DNA of 64,000 nucleotides from the NCBI GenBank assembly GCA_014871385.1, contig CM026423.1, positions 24,188,906 through 24,252,905 of the forward strand, given 5' to 3'. Source of the DNA: Ceratodon purpureus. Its lineage: Eukaryota > Streptophyta > Bryopsida > Pseudoditrichales > Ditrichaceae. Position numbers and translations under genes: made by a program. The number at the start of each line of letters is the position of its first letter. The stretch's first letter is position 1. Of the stretch, positions 48,181-59,290 are shown piece by piece. A model generated the notes under the pieces. That model was not told the DNA's origin and searched no databases. It saw only the letters and a list, made by a program, of their open reading frames with translations.

Positions 48181-51100
48181 TTTGTTTATGAATTAGGAAT
48201 CCAATGAAGATAACTTGGGGAGCAAACGTCAAGACCCGACGCTAGCAGAGACCGAGGTATTTTATTAATTTGACAATGACCATGAATTTCACAGATTTAT
48301 ATAGTTCAGTTTGGCCTTTACTATTCATTGTTTAGTACTCTTATAAGAGTTGAATTTAACCCTCACTTCATTTCTTCTACTCTAGGTATCATCCGATGCT
48401 CCTGAGATGTCCGCCACTTCCCCCATTTCTGTGATCAATGTTTCCGATCTTTCGGATTCATTTGATCTACACTATTGTACATGTGATGTAGCAAACCCTG
48501 TAGGTGTGGAAAGTGGACCTTTCGAGGTCCACTCTCCACAGTACATGCCTACCTCTCCAGTGTACATGCCTACATCCCCGGTGTATGAGCCTACCTGGCC
48601 GGGCTACATGCCCACGTCTCCTCCACAGGGCTCACCACCTATGTCTCCGCCCTCTCCTTCCTTGCCTATTAGAGTGAGGAGGCCAGCCCATGTGGTCTTT
48701 GCCCTTCCGGCAATTCTGCCCTGCCCGGTTCAGCAAACCAGGCGGTTTTGGAGGAGGCGCCGTCACTGGAACTGTAGACAGTCTAAGGAGTACTATAGTC
48801 GAGCATCACGTAGATAGTTCCAGCAAGCTCAGATGATAATTTGGTTGTTACAAAAGAGTTCACAGTATAAAATTATAATGTTATTTTCTTTTATATACTT
48901 CTCTTCTTTGTATGACTTTCGTTGACTGCAATTCTACTGTGAATTTGCACATCTATTAGCAGGTTACTCAAACACAGGATGTGTTGGTCAAACCATCTTG
49001 TCCGATAAACTTGAAGAGTGCTAAAGAAGGGGAATTGCAACATCGCACACAACACAAGGTCGACTCGATAGCCGTCATCAACAACCTCAGGATCAAGCCA
49101 TCGCAGAAGTCCCGAATGTTGGTGCCCCTATGCAGGATGATCCCAATGGCCAAGGTTAGACCAGTGGGCGAAATGGGGGTACAGCATTTGGAGCGGGAGT
49201 TTGTTAAGGGATATAGAGATGGGGACCGCGTCATGTACATCTCTATGTACAACAACGAAGAGCAGACAAGAGATGTTACGGATGAGCTCATGGCCCGTTG
49301 GAGCCCATTATGGAGGGACGCGAATGATGCTTTTGAATATGAGATTCAAGGTGACGAGGAGTGGTCGCAATTCTCGGGCAAGATGTTTTTTGTCTGGGAA
49401 GGTAACCATCGCCTCTCAGCATGGCTTCGTCATATCAACAAGCAGCATGATGACGACCCGTCATGGCACATATCTGTGCACTGCATAGTACTAGACCTCC
49501 GCGGCCATGTTGGCAATCTTCTTCACGCAATGCATGACATCAACTGGTATGTACTTGTGCTTTTTTCCTTACTGCTTCATTCATACTCCTATATAATCTC
49601 TATTATTCATCTTACGTATTTGTTTTACTTCCAGGTCGACTGAGAATGACCACGTCAAGAGTAATCTCCCTGCAAAACTCTTTTGAATCCGCTCATTCGG
49701 AATGATGAAGCTCGATGAATTCAAAGACCTCCTCAGTCCTGAAGAATTCGATGCATGCTTGAAGAACAAGCCCCCTAATCCCTCGTGGTTTCCCTTGACA
49801 ACTAAAGTTTTCATCGCATTTTTGTACCGAGTAAGTTCTACTTCCCCTCTCTATTTGCTTATTATTACTCAATACTCATGGAATTCCCTAAGGCTTAATT
49901 ATCTTTCTACAGTGAGAAATCGCTGTGGCCTCCGATGAAGCAGCCAGGGCCTACCGCAACAAGACACCCGAGGATGAGCAGTCAGCAAGTGCGGTTTGGG
50001 ATGTCATGAATGAGGCATCTGATAGAATGGTCGAAGCCATCAAGAAGAAGGACTTTACCAAGTACTTGGCTATTGCAAATCCAAAGAACGGTGACGACTT
50101 CCTAAATGAGGTGACTCCCTCATCATTGTTCAATTCATTGTTTCGTATGACTTCAATAATTTCCGTATTAATACTTTTTAAAACTTCGGTGCTTCTTGCA
50201 GATCAATCGCCATTACAGTGACAACAATAAACCTAAGATGTCACTCGATAAGCTTCAGAAGATTGTTCTAGTGGCCGTTGAGGCCAAATACAAGGCTCGT
50301 TGGTTACGGTGGTGGAACTCATCCCCGAGTTCTTGAATGTCTTACAGATTTCTGCCAGCTGAATTCAAGGACACCAACTTCGACCCATGGTTGAACAAAG
50401 CTTCATTCTGGGCTGGGGTAATTTTCAATTCCTTGTTCCTTTATTATCTCACTGATTTCTTCTTCGTCGCTACTGATATGAATTCTGTATTACAGTTGGA
50501 GGAAGCCGTCATCCACGAAGTCGAGGATATATTCAAGGCGGAGAACCTCGATATCAATTGGAAGGCATTTCCTGATGTCCAGTAGCCGAGCGATTTTGTC
50601 GAGAGTTCACGTATTCTGTTGTGGGACAAGGCCTTCCCTACGTTCATTGGAAAAAAGGCTGAGAAGCCCTTCGACAAGAAGTCCAACTTCGCTAAATTCC
50701 CTGGAACCGCTCAAGTTGTCAAGTGGGTTACTTACCGGTACGTTACCTAACTTAATCGCATTTCCATTTCATAATTTTCATTCTACTTGTTTCTTATACT
50801 AACCTTCTAAATGTCATTGCTTAGGTACTTCAAGCGAGAGCTTCTACTGAAGGGGGCCATCACGGTCCAGCAGCTCCCCAAGTACTTCAGCGCTTGGACG
50901 ATGAGGACCTCAGACCAGTGTATCCATTCTCCACAGCAGTCGAGAAGGTACAAAGGTTTTCACTTGGATGCTGGATGCTGGTATCTTGATTGTATTGGTG
51001 GTTTCACTATTGACTCGGAGGTGGACGTCAAGATGCTACACGATGGGGGTGAGGTGGTGGTCGAAGACTCCGTGGATGGTGCAGAGGATCATGAAGGACA

Positions 51101-53212
51101 AGAGGATCAATCTTCTGCTCCTCCACCGAAGAGAGGGAGAGGAAGGCGATTGAAATCTCTGCGTTCTCAGTCAGAGGCATCACAGCAAACTGGTGCGGCG
51201 TCTTCCGCGCCAAAGCAGAAGGAACCAGAGCCCTCTCCAGGTAATGTGGTTACGAAGCCTTCTTCAACTTCTTTGCCGGCTCCATCCTCGAGCAGTGCTT
51301 CCGAAATCACCAGAGGTCTCCTCGAGCAGAGGAAAACCAAGAAATTTCCGCAGACTACCTCTTCCGCTGGAACTCCAAATTCCTCTCAGGTTTATGTCAT
51401 CAACTCCTCTGTGGATTCGGTTCTGCTTCGACACAAGCAGCTCTCTGCCGTGGGTGGCGATCACGAATGGAACAAGGCTCTAGACATCCTTCGAATGGTA
51501 TGATCCGTTTCTTAGTGCTTTCCCTTCAATATGTACAATGCTAGAAACCTTTTAATTTCTAACTCTGATTTCTTGTTTACTCAAGTTTGGAGCAGGCCGC
51601 GAGAACCGACTTCCTAATAGATGCATAGAGCAGAATCACTTGGGATTCGACTTGATCATTGCCGACATTCCTGAGAATCTTCCGGTCCCTACGATATCCA
51701 ATCCCCCCTACGTCACTCCATCTTGGAACAAACGTGGTAAGGAGTATTTGGAGGAACTCTTCGAATTTGCAAGACATTTCTTGCAGTATGATGGTGCACT
51801 CTGCACCATCCACAACAACGACCAAGGTCTGGCTTCGAAGATTTCCGAAGTGGCTACTGTTGATGGCTTCGTGCAGCATCGAGACTGGTGGGGCTTCAAT
51901 GCACTAGGCTTGGCTCACCCTACGATGCCCGGCTCCTTGGTATGTACATCATAATCATTCCTTGTCTTTGCATTCTACTAAGTTTTCCTATTAATTACAC
52001 TCACATATTTTTGTGTCTTGCAGTCTCTTCGATTCTGGGTGCGCGTCTTCATTCGTGGTGGTCAGCCCCCATCCAAGTTCTCTTTTCAAATGAAGAAATC
52101 CGATGTCGTATACAACGACCTCCACATTACCGAGAGTGATGCCATTCTCAACTTCACCGATGTGGAATCGCAGCACATGAATGGGGAGGTGCCATGGAGA
52201 GGCCTAAGGGAGAAAGCCCTTGAGATGATGCAGGGCATAATTGAGGAGATGACCAAGTCCAGTGACATAGTCTTTGAGTGGATGGCAGGATCATGTAATC
52301 CTTCATTAACAGTTTCTGCATTTCCAATCCTCTGATTTTCTCCACTCGGACTGACTTCTTTCTTGTGCTACGGGTTTTCAGGTGCCTCCCTCAAGGCTTG
52401 CCAGAGTATTGGTCGTCATATTATAGCTTGTGAGGAGGATGAAGCCATATTCAACGCCCTTCTCAAGCCGTATATGGCTACGTCATCCGCCATGGGCCCC
52501 CCAAAACATCCTCGACCGGCAGTAGTTGAAGATGCACCTCCAAAGAGAGCAAGACGAGATAAGTACTGTAAGTTCTTCTTTATTTCTCTTCGCTTGTTTT
52601 CTTTGCTTCTTTACTGATTCCATCTTCACCCACTTATACTTTTCACTCCTGATTTTCTCTTGCAGAGCAGTTGCGGCAACACCGCCACGTAGGCCAAGGC
52701 CCGTGTCCATTCCATCGTGGCGTCTTCATTCCAGTCCGATTCAGCCTTATATACTTCCGGATTATGCAGAGGGCTTAGCACAAGCGCTGCAATCTGGAGC
52801 TCTTACATATGTTCCTAGTCGGCCAACTACTTTTGATCCCAGGGCCCTTGTATTCGTCGATGACGAGGCTGTAGAAGGAGATTCAGATTCATCGGGTTCT
52901 GAGAGTGAAAGTAGCGATTGTAGCATGTTGTGAGTTTCAAGAAGGCTTCGGTCTATCGTTGTTTTCATTTGATTTGATTTGATTTAATTGGAATTGATTG
53001 CATTACCCTTTGTCTACTCTTCTGTAAACACCCTAAACTTGTTATGATTCTCATTTGCAGTTCGTATCCGTGTATGTAAAGGATGAAATGTCACAATTGT
53101 AATGCTCAAATGTAACATGAACAATGGAATGTTACAACTGAAATGCTCAAAATATATCGAATGTTGTAATTACTGTCTTAATCATTCAAAATCTCACATT
53201 TCCATAGTCATG

Positions 53213-53776
53213 TTACCTATTCTTGGGAGAGATCCAGATACCATCTCTCGGAGAAATTTTCTCTCCTTCCGGCACATCCAAGACCTGATTCCCAATTGCA
53301 AATAGCAATGACCTCAACTGATCTAACTCAACGCACCCAAGTTCTCCAAGGGACGCTGTCTCCAACCTCTCGTTGTTAATTGGATTTGCAAGTGTCCAAG
53401 AACTCCTAAAAACACTCCAGTTGATGTTGAACCGATTAACTTCGTATTCGTCCTTCGGACTCCAATGGCGACCCTCGTACGAAAAGTAATCCCACCTCGC
53501 TAGCTGAAGGCATGCGTATTCAGGACTGCTGTCAATCTCACGCTTCCAACTCTTCGACACAGCACGAGCGTTCTCGACGTCTTCAAACGTGATAACAGTC
53601 GGAGGAGTCCAACCCTGCGTTGCACTACTACCTATATGATCCCAGGGGTTAGGCCCATCCGCCATCCGCTTAAGCAAATCCTGTAAAATCGTTTCACAGG
53701 CAACGACCTCAAATGAATCGCCCATACCTTCAAACAACTCCCTAGCAAGTACAAGCTTAAGCTCTACATAAATCAT
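53213..53776 (-). CDS. Hypothetical protein, 187 residues
   Basis: Single minus-strand frame from ATG 53776 (MIYVELKLVLARELFEG) to a stop at 53213. It contains FEDVENARAVSKSWKREID, which recalls the end of F-box domains (a valine, then SKSW), and a Trp-rich part NINWSVFRSSW. The F-box resemblance is weak and I do not assign it. It lies between gene B and the diverged TIR copy at 54225, so it may be a cargo gene of the older element, in the position that the 39722 gene has in the younger one. Confidence 0.5.
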   Translation of the reverse strand: MIYVELKLVLARELFEGMGDSFEVVACETILQDLLKRMADGPNPWDHIGSSATQGWTPPTVITFEDVENARAVSKSWKREIDSSPEYACLQLARWDYFSYEGRHWSPKDEYEVNRFNINWSVFRSSWTLANPINNERLETASLGELGCVELDQLRSLLFAIGNQVLDVPEGEKISPRDGIWISPKNR

Positions 53777-54224
53777 TGAGCTAATACAACTTCAAGGACG
53801 TCTACTAAGGTTTATATAGATTGTTGCTTGACACTTAAACTAGGACTGGTCTTATCTAAAGACGGAGATTCTTCGACGAAGACAAGCAGTCTCACTTGGT
53901 GTACATCTTGGTTTCAGCTACTCCATTATTGTACACAAACTCTGAAATATTCCACAAACTTTTGAGACCATTTCTTTTTGCTGGTTTCGAGTTTTCTTAT
54001 TCCTAGAATTATCTACATTATCTAAAAACATCATGCTGGAATACTCGTATCTTGATCCAATAAGGGACCAAATCTAAAGGATTGTATGCATGACGTCATC
54101 ATGACATCAGCCCTAATTTGTATCTCAGAAAACAAACGTAAGAAATTCTTACCAGAGATAACCCTGAATTCCACGGTAATATATTCTTTTCCTAAAAAAG
54201 GTAACAAACTCATGGCTTATTTTA

Positions 54225-54350
54225 GTAATTTTCCACGGTTATAGGGTCTACTTTGCTTTTGAAAATTTGGCTAATTGTCATTTCTGTGCTCTCCATTCTG
54301 TGCTCACCATTCTGTGCTCTCCGCTCTCCGCTCTACACTCTCCACTCACA
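54225..54350 (-). repeat. Diverged third copy of the terminal inverted repeat
   Basis: GTAATTTTCCACGGTTATAGGGTC (54225-54248) matches the subterminal block of the 31.7-kb element, taken as its inverse complement. It is followed, as there, by a stretch of short CTC-type direct repeats (CTGTGCTCACCATT, CTCTCCGCTCTCCGC). The orientation is that of a right end. It would close the older element that carries gene B and MULE1. Confidence 0.55.
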
Positions 54351-54429
54351 TACGATCTTTCCCCTTTATGTAGTAGGCTCTACATCACACTTATTGTAAA
54401 AACGTGAGCAATATTCCTCTCTAGAAAGA

Positions 54430-55230
54430 TTAGCACAATGGCAGGGATCCTTCCATCATGTTAGAGTAGAACAAATAGACATACGTAAGGCATCTAATGA
54501 AGAATATTATGTCTACTTTGGGAGACCATAAAAGTTACAAGGAATAGATCGTGCCTTGTGGAAATGGGCTTGTGGCACTCCCTTCATGATGTATAGCTCA
54601 AGGAGAGGTAGACAATTGCTAACAAATAGATCCTCCTTTAGCAAACCAGTCCAAGAAAAGTGGAAAGGAGATGATCAAGTCAGATTCACCCCCAATTGGA
54701 AAGAAGTATCAAAGGGTGAAAGATCCAAGAAGGAGGCTGCCTTTATGTGGTCCATTTGGCACCAAGCAGTGGCAACAAATTCATAGAGAGGTAAATTCAA
54801 TCCTCCTATAGATCAATCTTGCATGATTTGTCCTAACACGCCAATGGAAACCTACACCCACTGTTTTAATGACTGTCAAAATGCAAAAGAGGTATGGAAC
54901 TACTGCTTCCATCTCATGCATATTTTGCAGAGAGGCAAAAACAACTAATCATCCCTACAAAAGTTGTCTTTGGGACAATGTGTGCTTAGTGAAACTGTTA
55001 GATATAGGAAACATGGTCTATAACTGTTAGAGAGTTACGGGGATAATTCTCTGGTGTATATGGAGAAGTAGGAATAGTAAAATCTTTGACAATGAGTATT
55101 GGCCTACTCAACAGATCAGACAATTCATCAGGGACTCTCTTTTTGACTTTGGGCGTATAGCTTGGAAGAAGACCGTCAAAGCCATTTCTAGGACAGAAGC
55201 GAAGAGATTATCCAAGACTTATTGAAAGCT
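54430..55230 (+). pseudogene. LINE relic, reverse-transcriptase zinc-binding region
   Basis: Reading across stops and shifts, the plus strand encodes KKEAAFMWSIWHQAVATNS, then FNPPIDQSCMIC and ETYTHCFNDCQNAKEVWNYC, the Cys/His pattern of the zinc-binding domain that follows reverse transcriptase in plant LINEs. A later part reads DSLFDFGRIAWKK, also usual at the end of these proteins. No reverse transcriptase remains. It was probably inserted next to, or transposed onto, the end of the older element. Confidence 0.6.
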
Positions 55231-56305
55231 TTTGACTCCAAGTGCTTAATTAAAAACATTTTGGGATGTAGGACAAATCTTACTATTAGATGGATACTCA
55301 TCTCGCCAGGTAGAGTTATCACTAGTTTTCTCTCTCTCAAGTTCTCTCTCTCAAGTTCTAGTTACTTTCTGCCCCGGATGAAAATCCGATGAGGGTTGTA
55401 CTTTTCTTTCTGCAATGAAGTTCGTTCATTTGCCCCAAAAAAAGTTAAAAATAATAAAAATAAAAATAATAGTTTGAAGACTAGCTTGACTAACTTGAGG
55501 TTCTTTTTGTGGTACTTCCTCTTATTCACTGCTGTGGTGAAACCATTCTTCAAATGCAACTAAAAGCAACTACCCTGAAACCTCTTTACTCTTACCACCT
55601 TCCTAACAGACACCATTTAGCAAAGCCTCAGCAGCTTTGTCAACAGAAGACCTGTGTGCCAAAGCATCGCTTGCAACACCCGAACAGCTTTATAGATCCC
55701 ACCTTGTACAACCCTAGACGGGAAATCAATAAAACTTCTTGTGTACTGCCTCAACTAGTAACTAATTACACTTAAAATGTACACCAATCACACACTAATC
55801 ACACACTAATCACACACTAATCACGCTGCAATGTCCAATCAACCATGCATGCACAGATAGCAAGCAACAATCGCTACACTTCACAGGTGCTCTCATTTTG
55901 CCATTACATGTGTTTTTGAAGAGTCCTGAACTTGAATGAAGCTACAACAACGCAATGACAATGCTGAATGACATCATACAACTCATCTTTGATCATTGCG
56001 GCATTAACCTAGAAATCAAACACACATTAGGCGATATCAATCGTACCAGATGAGAACACTAGATATCGTATGCACCTGACAGTAATCAATGAGTTGTGCC
56101 GCCGTACTTTAACTTGATTCAATACACCTTGATTACATTGGGAGTTGCAGAAACTATATTCTTCCGTCAATAAATCAACTGCATCTTTGTTCCGCACCTA
56201 AGATGCTACACTTATTCGTGAAGGTCTGAACAACCCGACTGCATCTTCGAGGTTGCACTTCAAATCATCTGTTCCGAAGAAGATCCTGCTAAACGAATTA
56301 GAGAC
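55231..56305. other. Spacer with a short tandem repeat
   Basis: No recognised gene. TCACACACTAA is repeated about four times at 55787-55826. Contains the 3' flank of the small membrane-protein gene on the minus strand. Confidence 0.4.
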
Positions 56306-56309
56306 TGCA

Positions 56310-56504
56310 CTAATTTGTAGCAGCTTTCGTTTCATCCAATTCTTGCAGTAAATCTCGTCTCATCTTCGTTGCTTGTCTGTCTAATTTGATCTGCTCAATC
56401 TTGCTTTCTTGGCGTTCAGCCATCCAACGAAAGACGTGATCACCACTCGTGATCACGGCATATGTCACAGCCACCATCGCGGCAAAAGTGTATGTCCTTA
56501 CCAT
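56310..56504 (-). CDS. Small single-span membrane protein, 64 residues
   Basis: The start ATG at 56504 is in the plant consensus AACAATGG. The protein begins MVRTYTFAAMVAVTYAVITSG, one hydrophobic span, then a charged helix with ERQESKIEQIKLDRQATK and a Glu/Lys-rich end, likely a short coiled coil. A 5' untranslated exon probably lies upstream (minus strand, about 57260-57165, donor GTAAG) and joins an acceptor near 56553 (CTAGCGCAG). The AAACCCTAGG motif at about 57220 in that exon region is a telobox-like element common near plant housekeeping-gene starts. The function is unknown to me. It is probably a host gene rather than transposon cargo. Confidence 0.6.
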   Translation of the reverse strand: MVRTYTFAAMVAVTYAVITSGDHVFRWMAERQESKIEQIKLDRQATKMRRDLLQELDETKAATN

Positions 56505-56554
56505 TGTTAGTGACTTCGTTCGTTTCTGTTTCCTTCAAGAAGAGGTGCCGTACC

Positions 56555-57420
56555 TGCGCTAGATTCAACAACCCAATCATCATTTACATGATCACGAAGG
56601 ACTGGTCTCATAACATAAATGTGGAACTTCATAACGGAAAACTAAACTAAATTTGTGGCAGTTGACGACAGAGAAATCATTCAGTAATGGCATGCGTTGC
56701 ACAAAAATCCTCCCAACTTCAACTGTCAAAATAAGCACGCAGTAAGATATATTTCTCATAACGCTTGGAGGAAAGATCAGCAGCAACAACAACCTAGCAA
56801 ATTGCAACCCATGAAAAGGCCAGGTTAACAATATAATTGAGGCTGCCGAGAAGTAGGAAAGCGTTAAAAGTTAAAACGACAAATTCACTTCCAACCTGCC
56901 CTCATGAAAAACACCCAAGCATTGCATATTCAGAAGACCACACATGTTTTAGAATACTTTATGCAATGTAAGGCAATGCTTAGGATTCCAATGACGAATT
57001 TGCATCTCAAAGAGACGCTCTAATAAAAAATGACTGTTGAATTCGACCGAGGAAGAATAATTCATAGCGCTAGTAAACTGGCCAGATAAAGGAAACCGTG
57101 CAGGAGGAACGAAATGAGGAGAAACTCAAACAGGAATGAGAGAGAGGAAAGGAACCTTACGGTGCTCCGGCGCAGCAGGCCCGCCCCAACGCTTGCCCAA
57201 GCTCTAGATGGCAAACGAAACCCTAGGAATCGAGAGGGCAATAAAAGCCTCGAGTCAAGGTGTCTGGAGGTGCAAGACAAAGTTCCCCACCCTAGTTCTC
57301 CTGGAGTACCCCTCCTTCTCTGTTCGTTCTCGATGAGCCGATGAGCGTTCCCGATTCCATGAGCCTGAGTGCCAGCAGTGCCATATGCGCATGCAACAAT
57401 GATCTGTTGCAAACGACCAA
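56555..57420 (-). promoter_or_regulatory. Intron, 5' leader and telobox of the small membrane-protein gene
   Basis: On the minus strand, AAACCCTAGG on the complementary strand at about 57220 and a GTAAG donor at about 57165 mark a likely non-coding first exon. The 116-codon frame at 57062-57412 overlaps this leader and has no recognisable content, so I treat it as non-coding. Confidence 0.35.
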
Positions 57421-57524
57421 GGCCGGCTGCTGTAACTTAAGTTAGTTCGTTTCTTCCCACTTGCGTAAGTTACGTTTGCAAGGGTCGTTTACCTTCGTCA
57501 CATTGACCAAGGCATGGGGTCTCT

Positions 57525-57862
57525 CTAAGGTAGCGGCACCCACTCCCGTAGGTGTCCCCACTGCCGTGCACTACAGCGGCACCCCATCCCGTTTTACTTT
57601 GAGTAGGCACACCAATCCGGTAGCGTGTAATGTGTGTCATGTGCTCACAGGAGTGGCACCACTTTGACACGGTTAGGGGTGCCTCACCACTTTCCTGTTT
57701 GAGCGATCAGATTGTACTCAAATCCTTTGATATTCATGAATTTTTTCTCACGATCCTATTTGTTTTGTATTCGCCTTCTTTCCTATCTGGTTGCAAATTG
57801 TTTCCTTATTCTACAACTGTGCAATTTCCTTATACCCACGGGAGTGGGTGCCGCTACCTTAT
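57525..57862. mobile_element. MITE with 22-bp perfect TIRs and TA duplication
   Basis: AGGTAGCGGCACCCACTCCC at 57527 is repeated inverted at the right end, finishing GGGAGTGGGTGCCGCTACCT at about 57860, flanked by TA on both sides. A size near 335 bases with a TA target fits a Tc1/mariner-type (Stowaway-like) MITE. It lies just upstream of the small membrane-protein gene. Confidence 0.7.
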
Positions 57863-58397
57863 AACTCCCCAACTAGCAGTGCACCTTTGCGCGCCGTCCA
57901 CCTCGGCATACAGACTCGTGGATGAATTTCTTTCTGATGGACCATCAGCAACCCCCCTTCCCCCCTCCATTGCCTCCCTCGACTCACTCATTGAGTTAAT
58001 CCGAGTGTCCGGGTATATAAGGCGGGGACAGACTCTGCACCATTTGGAATCCTATTCCTATGAGGTTTCTCCACCTCTCTCGGAGCTCTCAAGGAATCAG
58101 AGCAGTAGTTCAAGATATTTGACTCCGAAGTTAAAAAGGAGAGGTAACCTCGGGAGTGAGTAGGGGACTATCGGTTTAATTGTTTTTTTAGCATGCAAAA
58201 TTTAGCCAAAAGGCGAAATGAAAACAGTGATTGATTACACCTGGCTTCAAAGTCCTGAAATCACTAATTGGTCAAAGCCAGAAATTACCCAACATGTACC
58301 TTGGGTGGAGCCATCATTCCCCCAATAAGTTGACCTTCTCGCCCATTCTTAAGGCGTCTAGTTACACAATACTACATAATGCCCGAAATTGGTAGGG
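57863..58397 (+). promoter_or_regulatory. TATA-box region and short frame
   Basis: GGGTATATAAGGCGGGGAC at about 58011-58029 is a strong TATA-like core in plus orientation, inside an otherwise open stretch (57870-58163). It may be a promoter of a solitary long terminal repeat or of an unseen transcript. No downstream gene is recognised. Confidence 0.3.

Positions 58398-58440
<43 letters not shown>
58398..58440 (+). repeat. Poly-A run of about 43 bases
   Basis: Uninterrupted A tract. It could be the 3' tail of a retroposed sequence or a microsatellite. Confidence 0.6.
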
Positions 58441-58441
<1 letters not shown>

Positions 58442-59290
58442 AATGATTGCTAAAGGTTTTCTCCCTAAAAAAATTAATGAAGCCAAAAATTTGCTCCCAA
58501 TGTATTCTTTGTGGCCACTCTAGCATCAAACCAAAAATCCTAGGATTTACATTGATCGACTTCCTTCTATCTTCATTTCCACACCCGCTTCCTATGTCGC
58601 TTCTCCGTTGCTCCATGGAACTCCTTGACCTTGCTTTATTCGTCATCTCTCTTGTTTTCATTATGGTTGGCTGAAAAAATTGCTAGCCGTTTTGTACGAA
58701 GAGAAGGCACGACACTCTCCACAACACATGAAGCTTCTTGAAGCAAGTACCCTACTTGCAAATGCATGCTCTAAATGAAACTCAACAAAGTATATCACCA
58801 CAAAATGAATCCTTCAAGTGATTATCATCCACCTCCCAAAAGCCCCCTCCAGCAACAATCAACACACAAAACATATCAACTCTAAAACCAATACATTCCA
58901 ATCTACGAAAAAATCTCACAACAACAACACACCAAACAGGATCACATGAACACTACACAACACAAGATACACTCACCTACAAAAACCACCTCCATATTAA
59001 TATATATACACAAGGTTGTCAAAATTGACGTCCTGAAGTGTCTAGTGTCCACAAAATGTCTGAAAGACTCGGCCGGATGTTGATGTCTCGTTGCCGCGAC
59101 CGAAGGCTTTGACTTATCATAAAAAAGGGTTTTTGCGGCCCTAAGTAAATCCCTTGGAGGGTGGAAAAGTGAAGTAGCGATGGCGTGATATGCCGTCGAT
59201 GGATTGCAAGAACTTCGTTTTTGAATTAATTGCAAGATTCTAGGAGGATATGAGCCTTTGAACTTTAGAAAGCTGCTAAGTAAGATATTT
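58441..59290. other. Spacer, no recognised gene
   Basis: AT-rich with short frames only (58447-58674 plus, 58942-59235 minus), none recognisable. Confidence 0.35.

Larger units (their letters stand above)
42653..52933 (+). pseudogene. Gene B: paralogue of gene A (ParB-like + methyltransferase-like), with stops
   Basis: Likely exons include a basic first exon from ATG 42653 (RRKRGGTDFTDRRARKRR), about 42880-43101, 43281-43620, 48197-48256, 48386-about 48805, 48963-49546, 49635-49830, 49913-50110, 50202-50417, 50496-50737, 50825-51497, 51586-51939, 52024-52294, 52382-about 52570 and the last to 52933. The ParB-like core is WEGNHRLSAWLRHI. The methyltransferase part has DLIIADIPENLPV, VPWRGLREK and MAGSCASLKACQSIGRHIIACEED. 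Four in-frame stops fall in the middle domain: TGA 49684, TGA 49913 (just after an acceptor), TGA 50334 and TAG 50583. Gene A codes through the equivalent of 49684, 50334 and 50583. Splice sites and the methyltransferase exons remain good. The exon at 48386 encodes four heptads like the RNA polymerase II tail (YMPTSPV). Probably a recent pseudogene. Confidence 0.65.

Noticed and set aside
51700..51711. NPPY in gene B as the true methyltransferase catalytic motif
   Set aside because: It lies 8-10 residues after the conserved strand and is absent from gene A, while DIPE holds the expected place in both.
53213..53776. F-box protein
   Set aside because: Only a short SKSW-like piece matches; the rest of an F-box is not visible.
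57062..57412. 116-codon minus-strand frame
   Set aside because: Overlaps the likely untranslated leader and intron of the 56310 gene; composition is not protein-like.
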